The position numbers and the translations under genes are program-made. Below are positions 47,633 to 58,392 of a DNA stretch of 64,000 nucleotides, piece by piece; the stretch's first letter is position 1, and each line of letters starts with the position of its first letter. The notes beneath the pieces were generated by a model, which was given only the letters and a program-made list of their open reading frames with translations, had not been told where the DNA came from and searched no databases. Source of the stretch: Pilasporangium apinafurcum (Eukaryota; Oomycota; Peronosporomycetes; Pythiales; Pythiaceae). Where the stretch lies: positions 88,611-152,610 of the forward strand of contig BCKE01000037.1 in the NCBI GenBank assembly GCA_001600495.1, given 5' to 3'.

Positions 47633-47879
47633 GGTGTTGAATTGTCGAATGACATACCGGTAAAAAAATCTCCATACTGGTTGCAAAGACACATTTGCAG
47701 TTGATCATACTGAAAATAAGATTTCGAGGTAATTCGTTTGTCAGGTTTTCTAGTCAGTACGACAAGTTTGGCCAGACGGACAAAATGGAATCTCATACGT
47801 TTTCCGTACCGACGGACAGCTTGCGAAAATAAGATGAAAGGGAAATGATCAAGGAGAAGAATCGCCACCATGGTTGGCT

Positions 47880-50148
47880 TCAGTCAGCTTTATTATTTCT
47901 GGTTTGCTGGGGCTGTTTTCGACGCTTTCGTTCCTCAGCCATCTTTTCCTGGATAAAAGCAGTTAAGGATTCTGTTAGCTGATCAATTCTCTTTTCGTGC
48001 TCGTGATTTTGCTTTGAAAGCTCTCTTTCCAGTTGTAATACTTGGCTTTCTAGTGCCCCAATCATACTCTCTTTTTGCTGCATCATTCTGTCCCTTTCTT
48101 CGGTGTGCGTTTGGATTGCTGCTGTCAGTTCCTGTTAATTCGATTTAGGTTTCTTAATACAAACAAGTAATTATTTTGCATTGATCATCGGATGATCGAA
48201 TCACATACCTGAATGCGCTCCTCGTACGACTCCTTCATTCGCGCCAACCGAGTGTCATATTCTTCCAAACGACGAAGTTGCTGTTGCAATTTCTCTTCAC
48301 ACCGTGCTTTCTCCTTCGCAACAGCATTGTACTGATCTTGTTTCTCACGAACTTCCTTGTATTGCTCCACTAGTTCTCGATCTAGACTTTGCTTTTTCTC
48401 TTCATGTTCTTGTTGCAACGAAATGCTTTCCTGACGTAAACGCATGATGGTATCCAAATGCCTCTCTACCTCTCTCTCCAGTTGTACTCGCCCTTTTCTC
48501 ACTTCGTCAAGTTGTGCTTCAATGAACCCAACCGACCGTTGAATTCGATCATGCATGTCTGTCTCGTATTGCTTTTTCAAATCAACAATTTCTTTCTCAT
48601 GACTTACTTTGGATTGCAAGATACTGCTCTGTAGGTTCTCATTCTTCTCTTTGAGTTCGCTCATGGTGCGCTGGTGTTCCTCTAACTGTGTTCGAACGTA
48701 GTTCAATTGGGTATGAAGTGCCGCAAGAGCCAGCTCGTGTTGGCGACGCTGTGCTGCAATCTCTGCTTGGTGACTGGACACGAGGTTCAGCTCTTTTGTT
48801 TCATATTCTTTTCGATCGTGCTGCAGTTCTTGCTTTAGTTTTTCTATCTCTTCGTCCTTGGCTCTAAAGTAGTAATACTACTGTTGAACGAACAGCGACA
48901 GCATTATGCATGAAATACACGCGACACCTTACCTTGTAGTAAGTGTTACTCGATGTAATGCTCCCTCTAGTGCAAACTTTCCATCTTCCAGCTGTGCAAT
49001 CTGCATGGTTTTTTGCTCGATGTTTTTACTGTGTAAATCTTCCGTATGTGTCATTTTCTCCCGAATGACTGTGCTTTCTCGCTCCAACGTCGCTCGTGCC
49101 GATCGATACTCTTCAAATTCTCTCCTTCTTCGATTTTCCAGTTCTTCAAGCTGCATCTTGAGTTCGTGGGTGTCTCGTTTGGCATCACTTTCTCGTTGTT
49201 GATACCGGTTTTTCTCTTCCTTTACTGCGCCGATTTCGTTACGAAGCATTTGAGTCTGCAGCTCCTGCTCCTCGATTTTCTCGCTCTACCATACCCATAA
49301 TAAAGTCAAACATCAAAATTAAACTTGAACTATAACATGGCTAACAAGAAAATAGAATGCCAAACCAGAGCGTGGATGTCCTTCTTGCATACACCGAGCT
49401 GCATTTCAAGCTCCTCCTTCTCAGCAAGGACTTGAAGCAACAGCTGATCTTCATTCGTCTGTGAATTTTGCTCTCGTTGCTCCACCTTTCCTTTGTCGTG
49501 CGGATGAAAGTCGACGAAATCTGCCATGCGCTTTGGGTTCGACCCATGCTGTTCGTAAAATGCACGATTGCGTTCTAATAATTTCTCAATCTCTTCGATA
49601 TGCTTTAAACTGCTATTGTTTCCCATCAATTCCAGCGTCAACAGTGTATAATTCGCTTGCAGCACCTCTCGAAAAGCCAATACACCAGCGTTTCCTATCT
49701 CATTCCAACGTAGATCGAGTTGTCGCAACGTTTGATTACGGTGTAGCATCATTGCCAGCGCTTTAGCACCCTCAGGTCCGATGTTGTTGTTTCGAAGATC
49801 CAAAACGAGCAGCCGCGTATCCACTTCTAGCGCGTGTGCGATCGCCTCAACTCCTTGGTCCAAGAGACCGACATTGTTCCACTCGAGGCAAAGTGAAACG
49901 ATATGATGGCGAGATTTGAGCAGCTCAGCCAGGATTTTGGCGCCTCCAGCTTCGAAGCGGTTCCCGCGAAGATCCAATCGTGTTGGGTAAGGAGCCTGTC
50001 GTGCCACTTCTACGATCTCTACGCATTTCTCATCTCCCCAATACGAATTACTGTAGTCAAGTACCGATTCTGTTGTCACAGGATATGCATTGTTTGCGAA
50101 AACCTTGTCTTCTCTAGCAACACCTGCGATACTGTTCTTCCCTGTCAT
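47880..50148 (-). CDS. Leucine-rich-repeat and long coiled-coil protein
   Basis: Four exons: 50148-49366, 49285-48933, 48863-48209 and 48131-47880, giving about 680 residues. The first 200 residues hold RNI-type LRRs (PTRLDLRGNRFEAGGA, LLVLDLRNNNIGPEGA, LRQLDLRWNEIGNAGV, LLTLELMGNN). The rest is an almost continuous coiled coil rich in Glu, Gln, Arg and Lys, for example MQLEELENRRRREFEEYRSA, ending with KMAEERKRRKQPQQTR. LRR plus coiled coil of this form is common in basal-body, centriole and axonemal proteins (LRRC45-like); a ciliary role is inference. The stop is about 250 bp from the Fanzor start codon, so the element lies just downstream of this gene. Confidence 0.8.
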
Positions 50149-50754
50149 GCTCTTCCTTTGCTGACGTTGAAGTTGCTGTTCTAAAGATTTGACACAGACT
50201 AAATTCGTTTTTGGATATATCCTAAATAGTGTTTATTTTTTTTACAATCAACGCTTTGATGCCACAGATGATTATCTTGGCTCCTTTTACAGAGAGCAGG
50301 TAGCATATCTCTCCTGTCCATTCCGATGGGATCCTAGTCATTGATATTACCAGGTTTTACTCGAAATTTTGGCGTATTTGAGGGTTTTCCTATCGTTACG
50401 TTCGGATTCAGCAAAACACTTGGTACGATGAGTAATAACAGCTGGATTGAACTTGATTATACATAAATGGCAGTTAGGTTCGAATGTGGGATCTCAACAT
50501 TTCCATTGTAGCCACATGGGAATGTGGAGAAGCCAAGCGTAACCAAATGTCAAACCCTCCTGTCCATATCTAGGCTTTAACGATTCCATCCATATAGATA
50601 GTGGCTAACCGCCCCATCTTTGTGGGCGGCGGCTCTAAAAAAAATATTTTCCGTATTTTTTATCATCATTTTCGAAACGGTCGTGCGCTAACCACTTCGT
50701 GTCTGTTGTTTAATTGCACAATTCAACTACGGAGGAGCGACCGTATAAGCCAAC
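50149..50754. other. Divergent intergenic spacer
   Basis: This 606-bp spacer lies between the LRR/coiled-coil gene and the kinase gene. It contains an A/T-run near 50635-50665. I see no gene, tRNA or repeat. A sequence near 50474 starts like a tRNA B-box but lacks the rest. Confidence 0.4.
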
Positions 50755-51882
50755 ATGAAGATTGTAGCGCGTCTTGAGGAGAAACACAATGGCGTCCAAT
50801 GTGTGGACGTCGTCGAGTGCACAACGACAAAGCAGCGGTTTGTGGACAAACACACACTCATGACCACACCCGACCGCGCGGTCGCCGCGGCCGCACTCAA
50901 AGAACTGGATTGCCATCTCTCATTGGCTTCCTCCAGCCAATCCACTTTCTTCGTCCACATGCACAAATACTACCTATCTACAGAAGACCAACGACTGCAT
51001 ATGCTCCATGAGTACTACCCACGCGGAGATCTGCTGAGCATCAGTCGGCAAGAGCTGCGCTTGCATCGCGCAGGATTTGACACGACAGGAGCGACTGTTT
51101 GTGAAGATGGAATCCGTCGCTTAGCACGGGAATTGCTGGAGGGTGTGGCATCCATGCACGCGTGTGAGATTGCGCATATGGATTTGTCCTTGGAGAATGT
51201 CTTTTTAACCGAAAGCAACCACGTTCGCATTGGCGACTTTGGTAATGCGCAGCGCTTCACGACCGAACAAGGAGGTAAAGAAATTCCTATGAGTATCGCT
51301 AAACCAACGTACGCATCTCCTGAATTGTACGAAGCTGTGAAGACCCAGACGCGTGTGGATCTAACAAAGGCGGATGCGTGGGCTGTGGGTGTCATGCTGT
51401 GGCAATTGTGGACCAAGATGCCATTATTCAAAGAAGCCACTCCGGCAGATGCATTTTTCCAAGAAATGCAACGTGTAGGTACACGACAAGCACTGGAGCA
51501 GAATACGTTTTTGCTTAGTACGCCGTCGGGATTGGTGGATTTACTAGCTCAGTTGCTAGATATTTATCCGTCTACAAGATTGTCAGTGAATGAAGCGCTG
51601 CAGCATCCATGGATCTCAATGCAATCAACCAATCTTTTGTGCAACCAGATGAAGAACATGACACTCAAACCAAGTCATGTGGTCAATACGTCTTCGTCCA
51701 AGATGCCTACACTAGCAGTCAATCAGATTGAAAGCAACTTTGTGAAAAAGAAGATCCCAACAGATACTGACAAAAAGCAACGGCGAGATAGAACCACGAG
51801 TGTTGAAATTGCTCTGGAAACCACACGCATTAGCATTCGGCCATCGAATGTTTCATTTACGAAAAGCACCACGGCGCGCTGA
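50755..51882 (+). CDS. Divergent Ser/Thr protein kinase
   Basis: A single exon of 375 residues. The kinase fold is visible: FVDKHTLM as a probable beta-3 lysine, MLHEYYPRGDL as hinge, the catalytic loop HMDLSLENVFL (HRD becomes HMD, but Asp and Asn are kept), the metal loop GDFGNAQRF, and an APE-like PTYASPELYEA. Further on come DAWAVGVMLWQLWT and the final RLSVNEALQHPWI. The glycine-rich loop is not recognisable in the N-terminal 30 residues, although catalytic residues are present, so nucleotide binding may be unusual. The tail (residues 290-375) is basic and Ser/Thr-rich. It is transcribed in the same direction as the AK9-like gene, with 210 bp between. Family assignment beyond a CAMK-like Ser/Thr kinase is not possible by eye. 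Confidence 0.85.
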   Translation: MKIVARLEEKHNGVQCVDVVECTTTKQRFVDKHTLMTTPDRAVAAAALKELDCHLSLASSSQSTFFVHMHKYYLSTEDQRLHMLHEYYPRGDLLSISRQELRLHRAGFDTTGATVCEDGIRRLARELLEGVASMHACEIAHMDLSLENVFLTESNHVRIGDFGNAQRFTTEQGGKEIPMSIAKPTYASPELYEAVKTQTRVDLTKADAWAVGVMLWQLWTKMPLFKEATPADAFFQEMQRVGTRQALEQNTFLLSTPSGLVDLLAQLLDIYPSTRLSVNEALQHPWISMQSTNLLCNQMKNMTLKPSHVVNTSSSKMPTLAVNQIESNFVKKKIPTDTDKKQRRDRTTSVEIALETTRISIRPSNVSFTKSTTAR

Positions 51883-52091
51883 GTGATATACAGTGTAGCA
51901 GGAGGGTAGAAAGTATTATTTTTATTAATAGTTGGAGGCAAGAGCTCCTTTGAATGAATTATCCAACCGTTGTAGTTTTGTGAAACGAATGTGGCTGCTT
52001 GAGGCGCTTCTGTGCCGTTATTGATTTCACAAAACGCGCTTACAGTCATCATTCTTTTGTTCAGAATCCACTGTCCACGTCGGACAGAGGG

Positions 52092-55000
52092 ATGCGTCGG
52101 CACTTTCTCTTCCCTGAACAGGAGCATGAGCGTGGCGTCGGCGATGCTGAAAATGGCAAGAATCTGCTGCAGCTGTGGCTCGAGCGGCGGAACCAACTGC
52201 AGCAGCATGACCAAATAAATCGGCACTTACTCATGTTCTGGGACTTGGTGAAGCCAACAACGCAATCGACACTTACGATGACCGACTACGTAACTTTCTT
52301 TGCTGCGGTGGTCAAGGCGTTGGTGCAGACTGTCGATGCGGATATTGCAGACTTGATAGCTCAACGTGACTGGATCTACGATACCGAAGGCGCGAATGTG
52401 CTAACACTTGAAGGTTTTCGTGAGTCGATGATGCAGATCGTGGAGTTGATTCTCCCTCTGGAAAGCGAGCCGTCCATGTTTACCTCATTCTTCTTAGAGC
52501 TACGTGAATCTCTCGCAATGGTCGATGGTTCATCTATCCTGACCAACGACATTGATGATGAAAATAATAAACAAGATGGCGAACACACTCCTAGAGACGG
52601 TCCCGCCACTTCATCATCGACAGAGCGCCAAGAAAAGAATAATCGAGTGGATTTGACTCTGAAAGCGTCTTTATCGGCGCCACACCTCTACGAAGCAGTT
52701 TCGTACAAACTTCGTCCACTGACAAGTGTCACTAAAATCTGCGAACCATTTTTACAGAAAATGCCTCCTACAAGCGACCAATTGTCGATGATCCATGGTC
52801 TGTCGCTGCCGAATACTCAGCAAATGTCGCTCAAACAATTGCTGCTGTGCTACAATCCACGGAAACTGGCGCTCTCGCGCAAGTTTTCCTCACTTTTTAA
52901 ATCTTCCACCGCGAAAGTTAGCTTGAACAGCAGCAACAACCAGAATGAGCAGCATGAGGTTGGACGTTTGGAAGATAACGAGTCAATCTTGATGGCTGAA
53001 CGGGCTGCACCAGTGATGGCTCCAAAGATGCTGAACAAAGAAAGTGAGGATCCATGGGACTCGGAAGATGCGGTGGTGCAATCACTCGAAGCGTTTCCAG
53101 CCTTTAGAATCGCAGTTGTAGGTCCACCAGGTAGCGGAAAGACGCGAGTAGCGAAAATGCTTGCTAAACGACTGCATCTGCGATATTTTTCTCTCGCGAC
53201 TGCACTTGAAGAAGCCATCGTTCGCAAGAAAATAAGAGATAATGTGCGAGCGTCTGCAAAGCAAACACAGCAAGAGGAGGATGTAGCAGTGTCGGCGGGC
53301 GAAGTTGAAAATAGCAGCGCAGTTGCCGCCACAGAAGCAACAGGAGGAGAAACAGAGATAGTTGTTCAATCAAATGAGGACGCAAGCGAAAGTGCGCAAT
53401 CGGATAGGCAGCTGGACGATGCATCATCATTGGTGACAGAGGAAAATCGGATGCCACTTATTGAAGAGCCATTGCATGAAGAAGATCGACTGTTCACAGA
53501 TGCAGATCGAGACGCACTCTTCTTAGGACACGTCTTGCCTCGAGCAAAAACACTCGAGATTTTTACTTTCTACGCGAAGAAATCTCTCTTGGGTTTGTTA
53601 TTATGTTGACTCTTGCTTCCTCATAAAGTCGTAGTCCTAATGACATTTCTTCTTTGTGTGTGTGTTGTCAGAGGGCATTGGTATTGTCGTGGATGATATC
53701 CACCCCAGCGAATTAGAACATGTTATTGGAATCGATTTTCTAGTGGCTCTGCAAGCCATCAAAGAGGACATTCAGCACCGAATAGAGCAATTCACCATCG
53801 CCCCCACTTCGCGTCGCGTGTATTCAGCGTGTGAGTTAGCAATCCTGAAGCACGACCCATTCGCTACGGGTATTCAAGGCTTTGCAGACTACATCCAAGA
53901 AGAACCAACACTTAGTGACTATAAGCCACCTGAGAAGGCTTCTGCAGATGAGGAACTGAATCCAGAAGTTGATGATACCGGCAACAGCGAAGAAGTCTCA
54001 CCGGATACCTACAATGAAGATGATGAAGCTGTAGAGCCACCTAGTACTGCACCACCTACAGCAGTAGAGCGGAATGAGATTGTTCCGCCCAACGAATCCA
54101 CACTTCCACTGAGATCTTTGCTGCTAAACTCCTTTTCTAACCGATACAAAGACTATCTTGATCGAATTCAATCGCGATTGGTAGAGTACTCCCGTGCTAC
54201 TGGATCATCATCATTGTCTGCATTAAGCGGAAATCGTTATCATGTTATCCACGTCCTGGCTGCACAATCACCTTGTCTCATCATCGATCAATGCCTTCAT
54301 GCCATCTCAGGGGTACGTATGTTGTTCTACTCGTTTCCTTAAAGAAAGTGATTATGTCTACTGAAGTTGACATCATTTCTATGTATGTTGATTAGAATAC
54401 TATTGGTATCTCCCGAAACAATTTCTCCCGTCAAGTTTGTCCAATTTCGCTCCCAGAGGAACTCACAGCAAACTCTCGCGCTGATCAGATTCGGTGGCTA
54501 TTGCATGGTGATTGGAGTTCACTTCTTGCTGCACAAGATATAACAAACGATAACGCACAACTGTGCTTCTCTCAGTTGCCGAAGGGCAAACGTCGCTTCT
54601 CGAAATGGAAAGAGTTCTGTCCTGTTATGTCCTCTGCCGAGATGGACCTTGTCCTTGGTGATCCATGTTTTGCTGCCACATTCTCCGGCCGCGTGTATTT
54701 ATTTGCCAATGAAGACGCAAGAGCCAGCTTTTGCGCACATCCACTGCAGTTTTTACGCAAGAAACCACAAGCTAAACCGTTAGAACGAATCTGGCTTGTC
54801 AGTTCACTCAATATCGATCCGTACTTATCGCATTGGGGGGCTTCATTACAACTTCCCAACTATAGTGCCACCTCGCTCATTACAGCGCATGCAGCAATGT
54901 CCGTGCAAATGGAATGGATGGAAGGAAAGAAGCTATTCCCTGCACATGCAGCGACGTTGGTTGCGGATGTAATCCACAAGCAGCAAAACCATACTAATAA

Positions 55001-58000
55001 ATGGTTGCTAAGTAACCTTCTGTTGGCTAAAGATACTGTAGAGGCGCTGAAGGAAAGCGAATGTCTGCCAGACGTTCTCATGATCATGGAACCAGATGCA
55101 GGCGTACTAGAGCGAGAAGCTAAGACGACTAAATGCGGGACAATCATCGGACTAAAGCATCAAACCGTACAACAAACGCAACAGGAAGCCTGCAATCTTC
55201 TCAAGGAATATGGAGTTAGTGTTCGAACATGTCCGCTATATAACGACGTAGATGATTCCTTGGCTGCTCTTATCCAAGAATTGAACCCGCTAGCGCCCCG
55301 GATTGATCGAATTGAAGACGGCTATCTGCTCGCCGATGAGGGTATTACTGTATTTACTTATGCTTCTGAAAATGATGAAGAACCACGAAACATGCAGGCA
55401 CAAATGGGTGAAACTGGACGATTTTGCCCCGTTTCGTGGCACAACAAAGGGATACTCGTCCCTGGTAGCGCTGAGTTTGTGAGTTCGTTTGCTCTCAAAT
55501 ACTATGCATTTGCTGGACGGCAGGAACAGCTTGCCTTCGAGCGAAATCCTACCAAGTATCTCCCGCAGAATCGCTCGCAACACGGAGGAGGAACGGTGAC
55601 TCACACGCCATGTATTGTGTTCTTGGGTGTCCAAGGTTCTGGGAGACGACAACTGACGGCATCACTTGAAGCACTGACAGCGCATTCCGACGCACATACG
55701 TTGCTGGATGTTGATTTAGATCATGTGCAGATGACACAAGAGACACAGATAAAGCTTGAGTCCTTGAAAGAAGAATCCAATCGCGAATCCATTGAAAGAC
55801 TTTACGTAACATCATTAAAGAAGCACTTCCAGCAAACGTTGATAAGTTGGCGTGAGAGTCGAGCAACCGCGTCGACCTCACCTGTTCTACTTGTCGCTGG
55901 TTTTGGGCATGACACTGCAAGAGTTCCGAGCAAAGATTTTATTCAGATATGCTTCGAACAGGGCATGGTTCCTTCGCTCGTGATCCCTTTGACGATAGCA
56001 CAAGAAGCCGTCATTCCACGATTACTAGGTGAATGGAGAGCTGGTCTTCCACAACCACGAAGGAGACCCAAGAACATAAGCCAAGTATCAGATGACAAAG
56101 ATGTTGATGTCGAGGAGGAAGAGGAAGCAGAGATTAACCTGGAAGAAGCTGAAGCGGAAGAACTCCAACGTCTACAGGAACAATATCAATTCGAACAGGA
56201 AGCGATAACCACAGCGATCGAAGTATTTCAGGCCCGTGGTGTTACTGTCACGGCGCCAATTGATGTATCTGGGACACTGCGGCAAAGTGTGAAAAAAATT
56301 GCTGTGGAGTTGAAGGCATTCATGGCACGAAAAGACTCGCTTTTTGACTTCTGTGAGGTGGTGGATAAGGCTACATTTACCGAGATGCTGACAACAGGTG
56401 AAGCCTTCGTTGGCAAGCATGGCAATCGGTGTCCAGTTACAGACACTTACAGCGTCAGTGTGTTGAACCGAAACAATTCGTTGGACACGGCTGTACTGTA
56501 TCGAGATCGCTTGTACTTCCCAGATGGTCATGACGCTCGAATGGCTTTCATGGCGAATCCCTGCTTGTATCTGCAGAAGCGCACCGTTGCAGCTTGCCAG
56601 CAACCAACATGCTGCATCACTGGGGCTCCATATGTCGGAAAAACGAAACTGGCAAAAGCTCTCGCCGCAAGATACCATCTCGTGTATGTCTCACCAGCGG
56701 CCGCAATCGACTGGGTATTGCAATGCCATGGTGGTACAGCGCTGTGGAAAACATTACAGGAGGCAAAATCAATAGACGCAATCCCTGATGCCACTGTTGT
56801 TCATGAAGCGATTTGCACCCGCCTTCAATCATCGGAATGCCTTGTCAATGGATGGATACTGGACGATTATATATTGGAATCGAGTCAACTTCATCGGTGT
56901 AGACAACCGACGAGTCTGGTCGAACCAGCGCTACTATTTATCCTGGACGGTAAATTTCATCACGTGTGGGAAATGAAGAAGCGGTCAATTACGCATGTAA
57001 CAGATGACAAAGAAGACCAACATTTTGAGGAGACAAAAGTTCGTGCCGAAAGAGCGTTCCAAGCTACTCGAGATAAACTAATAGGAGAATTCGCAGCTTG
57101 GCAAAAGTATCGTCTGGAATTACTTGGCTACTGGTCCACAACGTTTGGCGAATCTCATGTGAAGCAAATTGATGCACATCAAAGTTCATTTTGGAATATT
57201 ATCGCTCAAGCTCAACACCATTTCGAAGTACAACACATGAAGGCTCGTAACTTTTGGAAAGAGCATGCAGCAGGATTACCATCGAGAGTAGATGGTGTTG
57301 CGCGTTCATTGGATTACGTAAGTGCACGTGTTCATCCAGTTTTCCGAGTATTTTGTCCAGTGGAACTCAGTGAATCACGTTACCATGCATCTTCGGTTTC
57401 AAACCGCCAGCTGTGTGTTGAATTTCAAGGGTATCATTTCTGGCTCGCCAACGAACTGAATCTAGCACGATTTCTTGACCGACCACATGATTTCATTAGC
57501 GCTGAGCAGGAACGTGATGCGTCAGAACTTCTAGATAAACTACCCGTTGACGCCTCTCTTCTCAGTCTGATCTCCGTCGCTGACTGCGACTTTCCCGAAC
57601 TAAAAGGCTATTGCCCTGTTACTTTCAAGATGGGTGCTGGCGCAAAAGATTGGAACTCGATCGTCAAAGGACACATCTTTTATCGCGCCACGTATCAACA
57701 CAAGGTGTACTTCTTCGCATCGGAAGATATGCGTCGCAAATTTCTTCTCGAACCAACACTATATGCGCGCCAAAATTTACCTGTCAAGCTGCCTCCACAA
57801 GTTTCGATAGCGCTGACAAAGAATTATCCCGGGAAGTTGGAGCAAGAACTGTCGGCGGTTCTCAACGAGGCGCTTCTTGCGCTCGGCAGCGAGCGACCAA
57901 AATTTTTGCAGGTGAGCACACGCGCATCGGCATGCTTCTATATGGCTTTGATCTTAAAAACCGAATCAAAGAGGCTTCCAGAACACATCAAGACAAAGTT

Positions 58001-58265
58001 CCGGGAGAAGAAGGAAGCGTTTGAGTACGATTGCCGACTTGGACTTGCATTGAAAGCATCCTTAACACCTTATAATGCTTCCTGTGGGACTGCTATTAAA
58101 GGCGTCCGTGCTGTACGCGGACCAGCAACTCCAGACCGGATATCTGAGATGGATGTTGACGAAGTCTATCGACGATTTGACTTTATCACTGGGATTCAGG
58201 GCTCAGCGCCATTATCATCGCCTACAAACATCAGTACAATATTTCGAGAATATGCGTCCATATAA
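52092..58265 (+). CDS. Adenylate kinase 9-like multi-domain protein
   Basis: Three exons: 52092-53592, 53672-54312 and 54396-58265, giving 2,003 residues, near the length of AK9. I chose the ATG at 52092 as the first in frame. After an N-terminal helical part there are nucleoside-monophosphate-kinase-like P-loops: VGPPGSGKTRVAKML near 53127, a degenerate GVQGSGRR near 55624 with Arg for the usual Lys, and GAPYVGKTKLAKAL near 56626. Five C-P-V modules are interspersed (FCPVM near 54616, FCPVS, RCPVT, FCPVE, YCPVT near 57610). Each is followed by a G-x-x-Y-x-F-x-x-x-x-A/M-x-x-x-F pattern, as in AK9. AK9 interconverts nucleoside mono-, di- and triphosphates and occurs in flagellated organisms. 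A flagellar role in zoospores is inference. Confidence 0.85.
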
Positions 58266-58297
58266 AGGAGAGTCACGATTGTAGACAGATTCAAATG

Positions 58298-58392
58298 TAT
58301 AAAATAGAAGCAAGCACTCAAATACCCAAATATGCATTCATTTGACCTAAAATATGTATATCATAGCATCTCTTGTGATCTCACTTCGTATG
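58298..58392. repeat. Left copy of a 95-bp perfect direct repeat
   Basis: These 95 bases recur without a mismatch at 63906-64000. This copy covers the end of the spacer after the AK9-like gene plus the last codons and the stop of the P1B-ATPase gene. Confidence 0.95.

Larger units (their letters stand above)
45270..47640 (-). mobile_element. Fanzor-type (eukaryotic TnpB-like) element
   Basis: The element consists of a broken Fanzor reading frame and a structured 3' flank, and sits between the small basic-protein gene and the LRR/coiled-coil gene. Exact ends are unknown: I compared the two flanks by eye and found no terminal inverted repeat or target-site duplication. The limits given are the structured flank and the start codon. 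In related elements the guide RNA scaffold lies at the 3' end of the nuclease gene, which fits the hairpins at 45276-45294 and 45334-45372. Confidence 0.65.

Noticed and set aside
47380-47871. Separate 163-residue gene on the minus strand upstream of the Fanzor frame
   Set aside because: It runs in another frame over the Fanzor N terminus, has no recognisable motif and no splice link to a neighbour.
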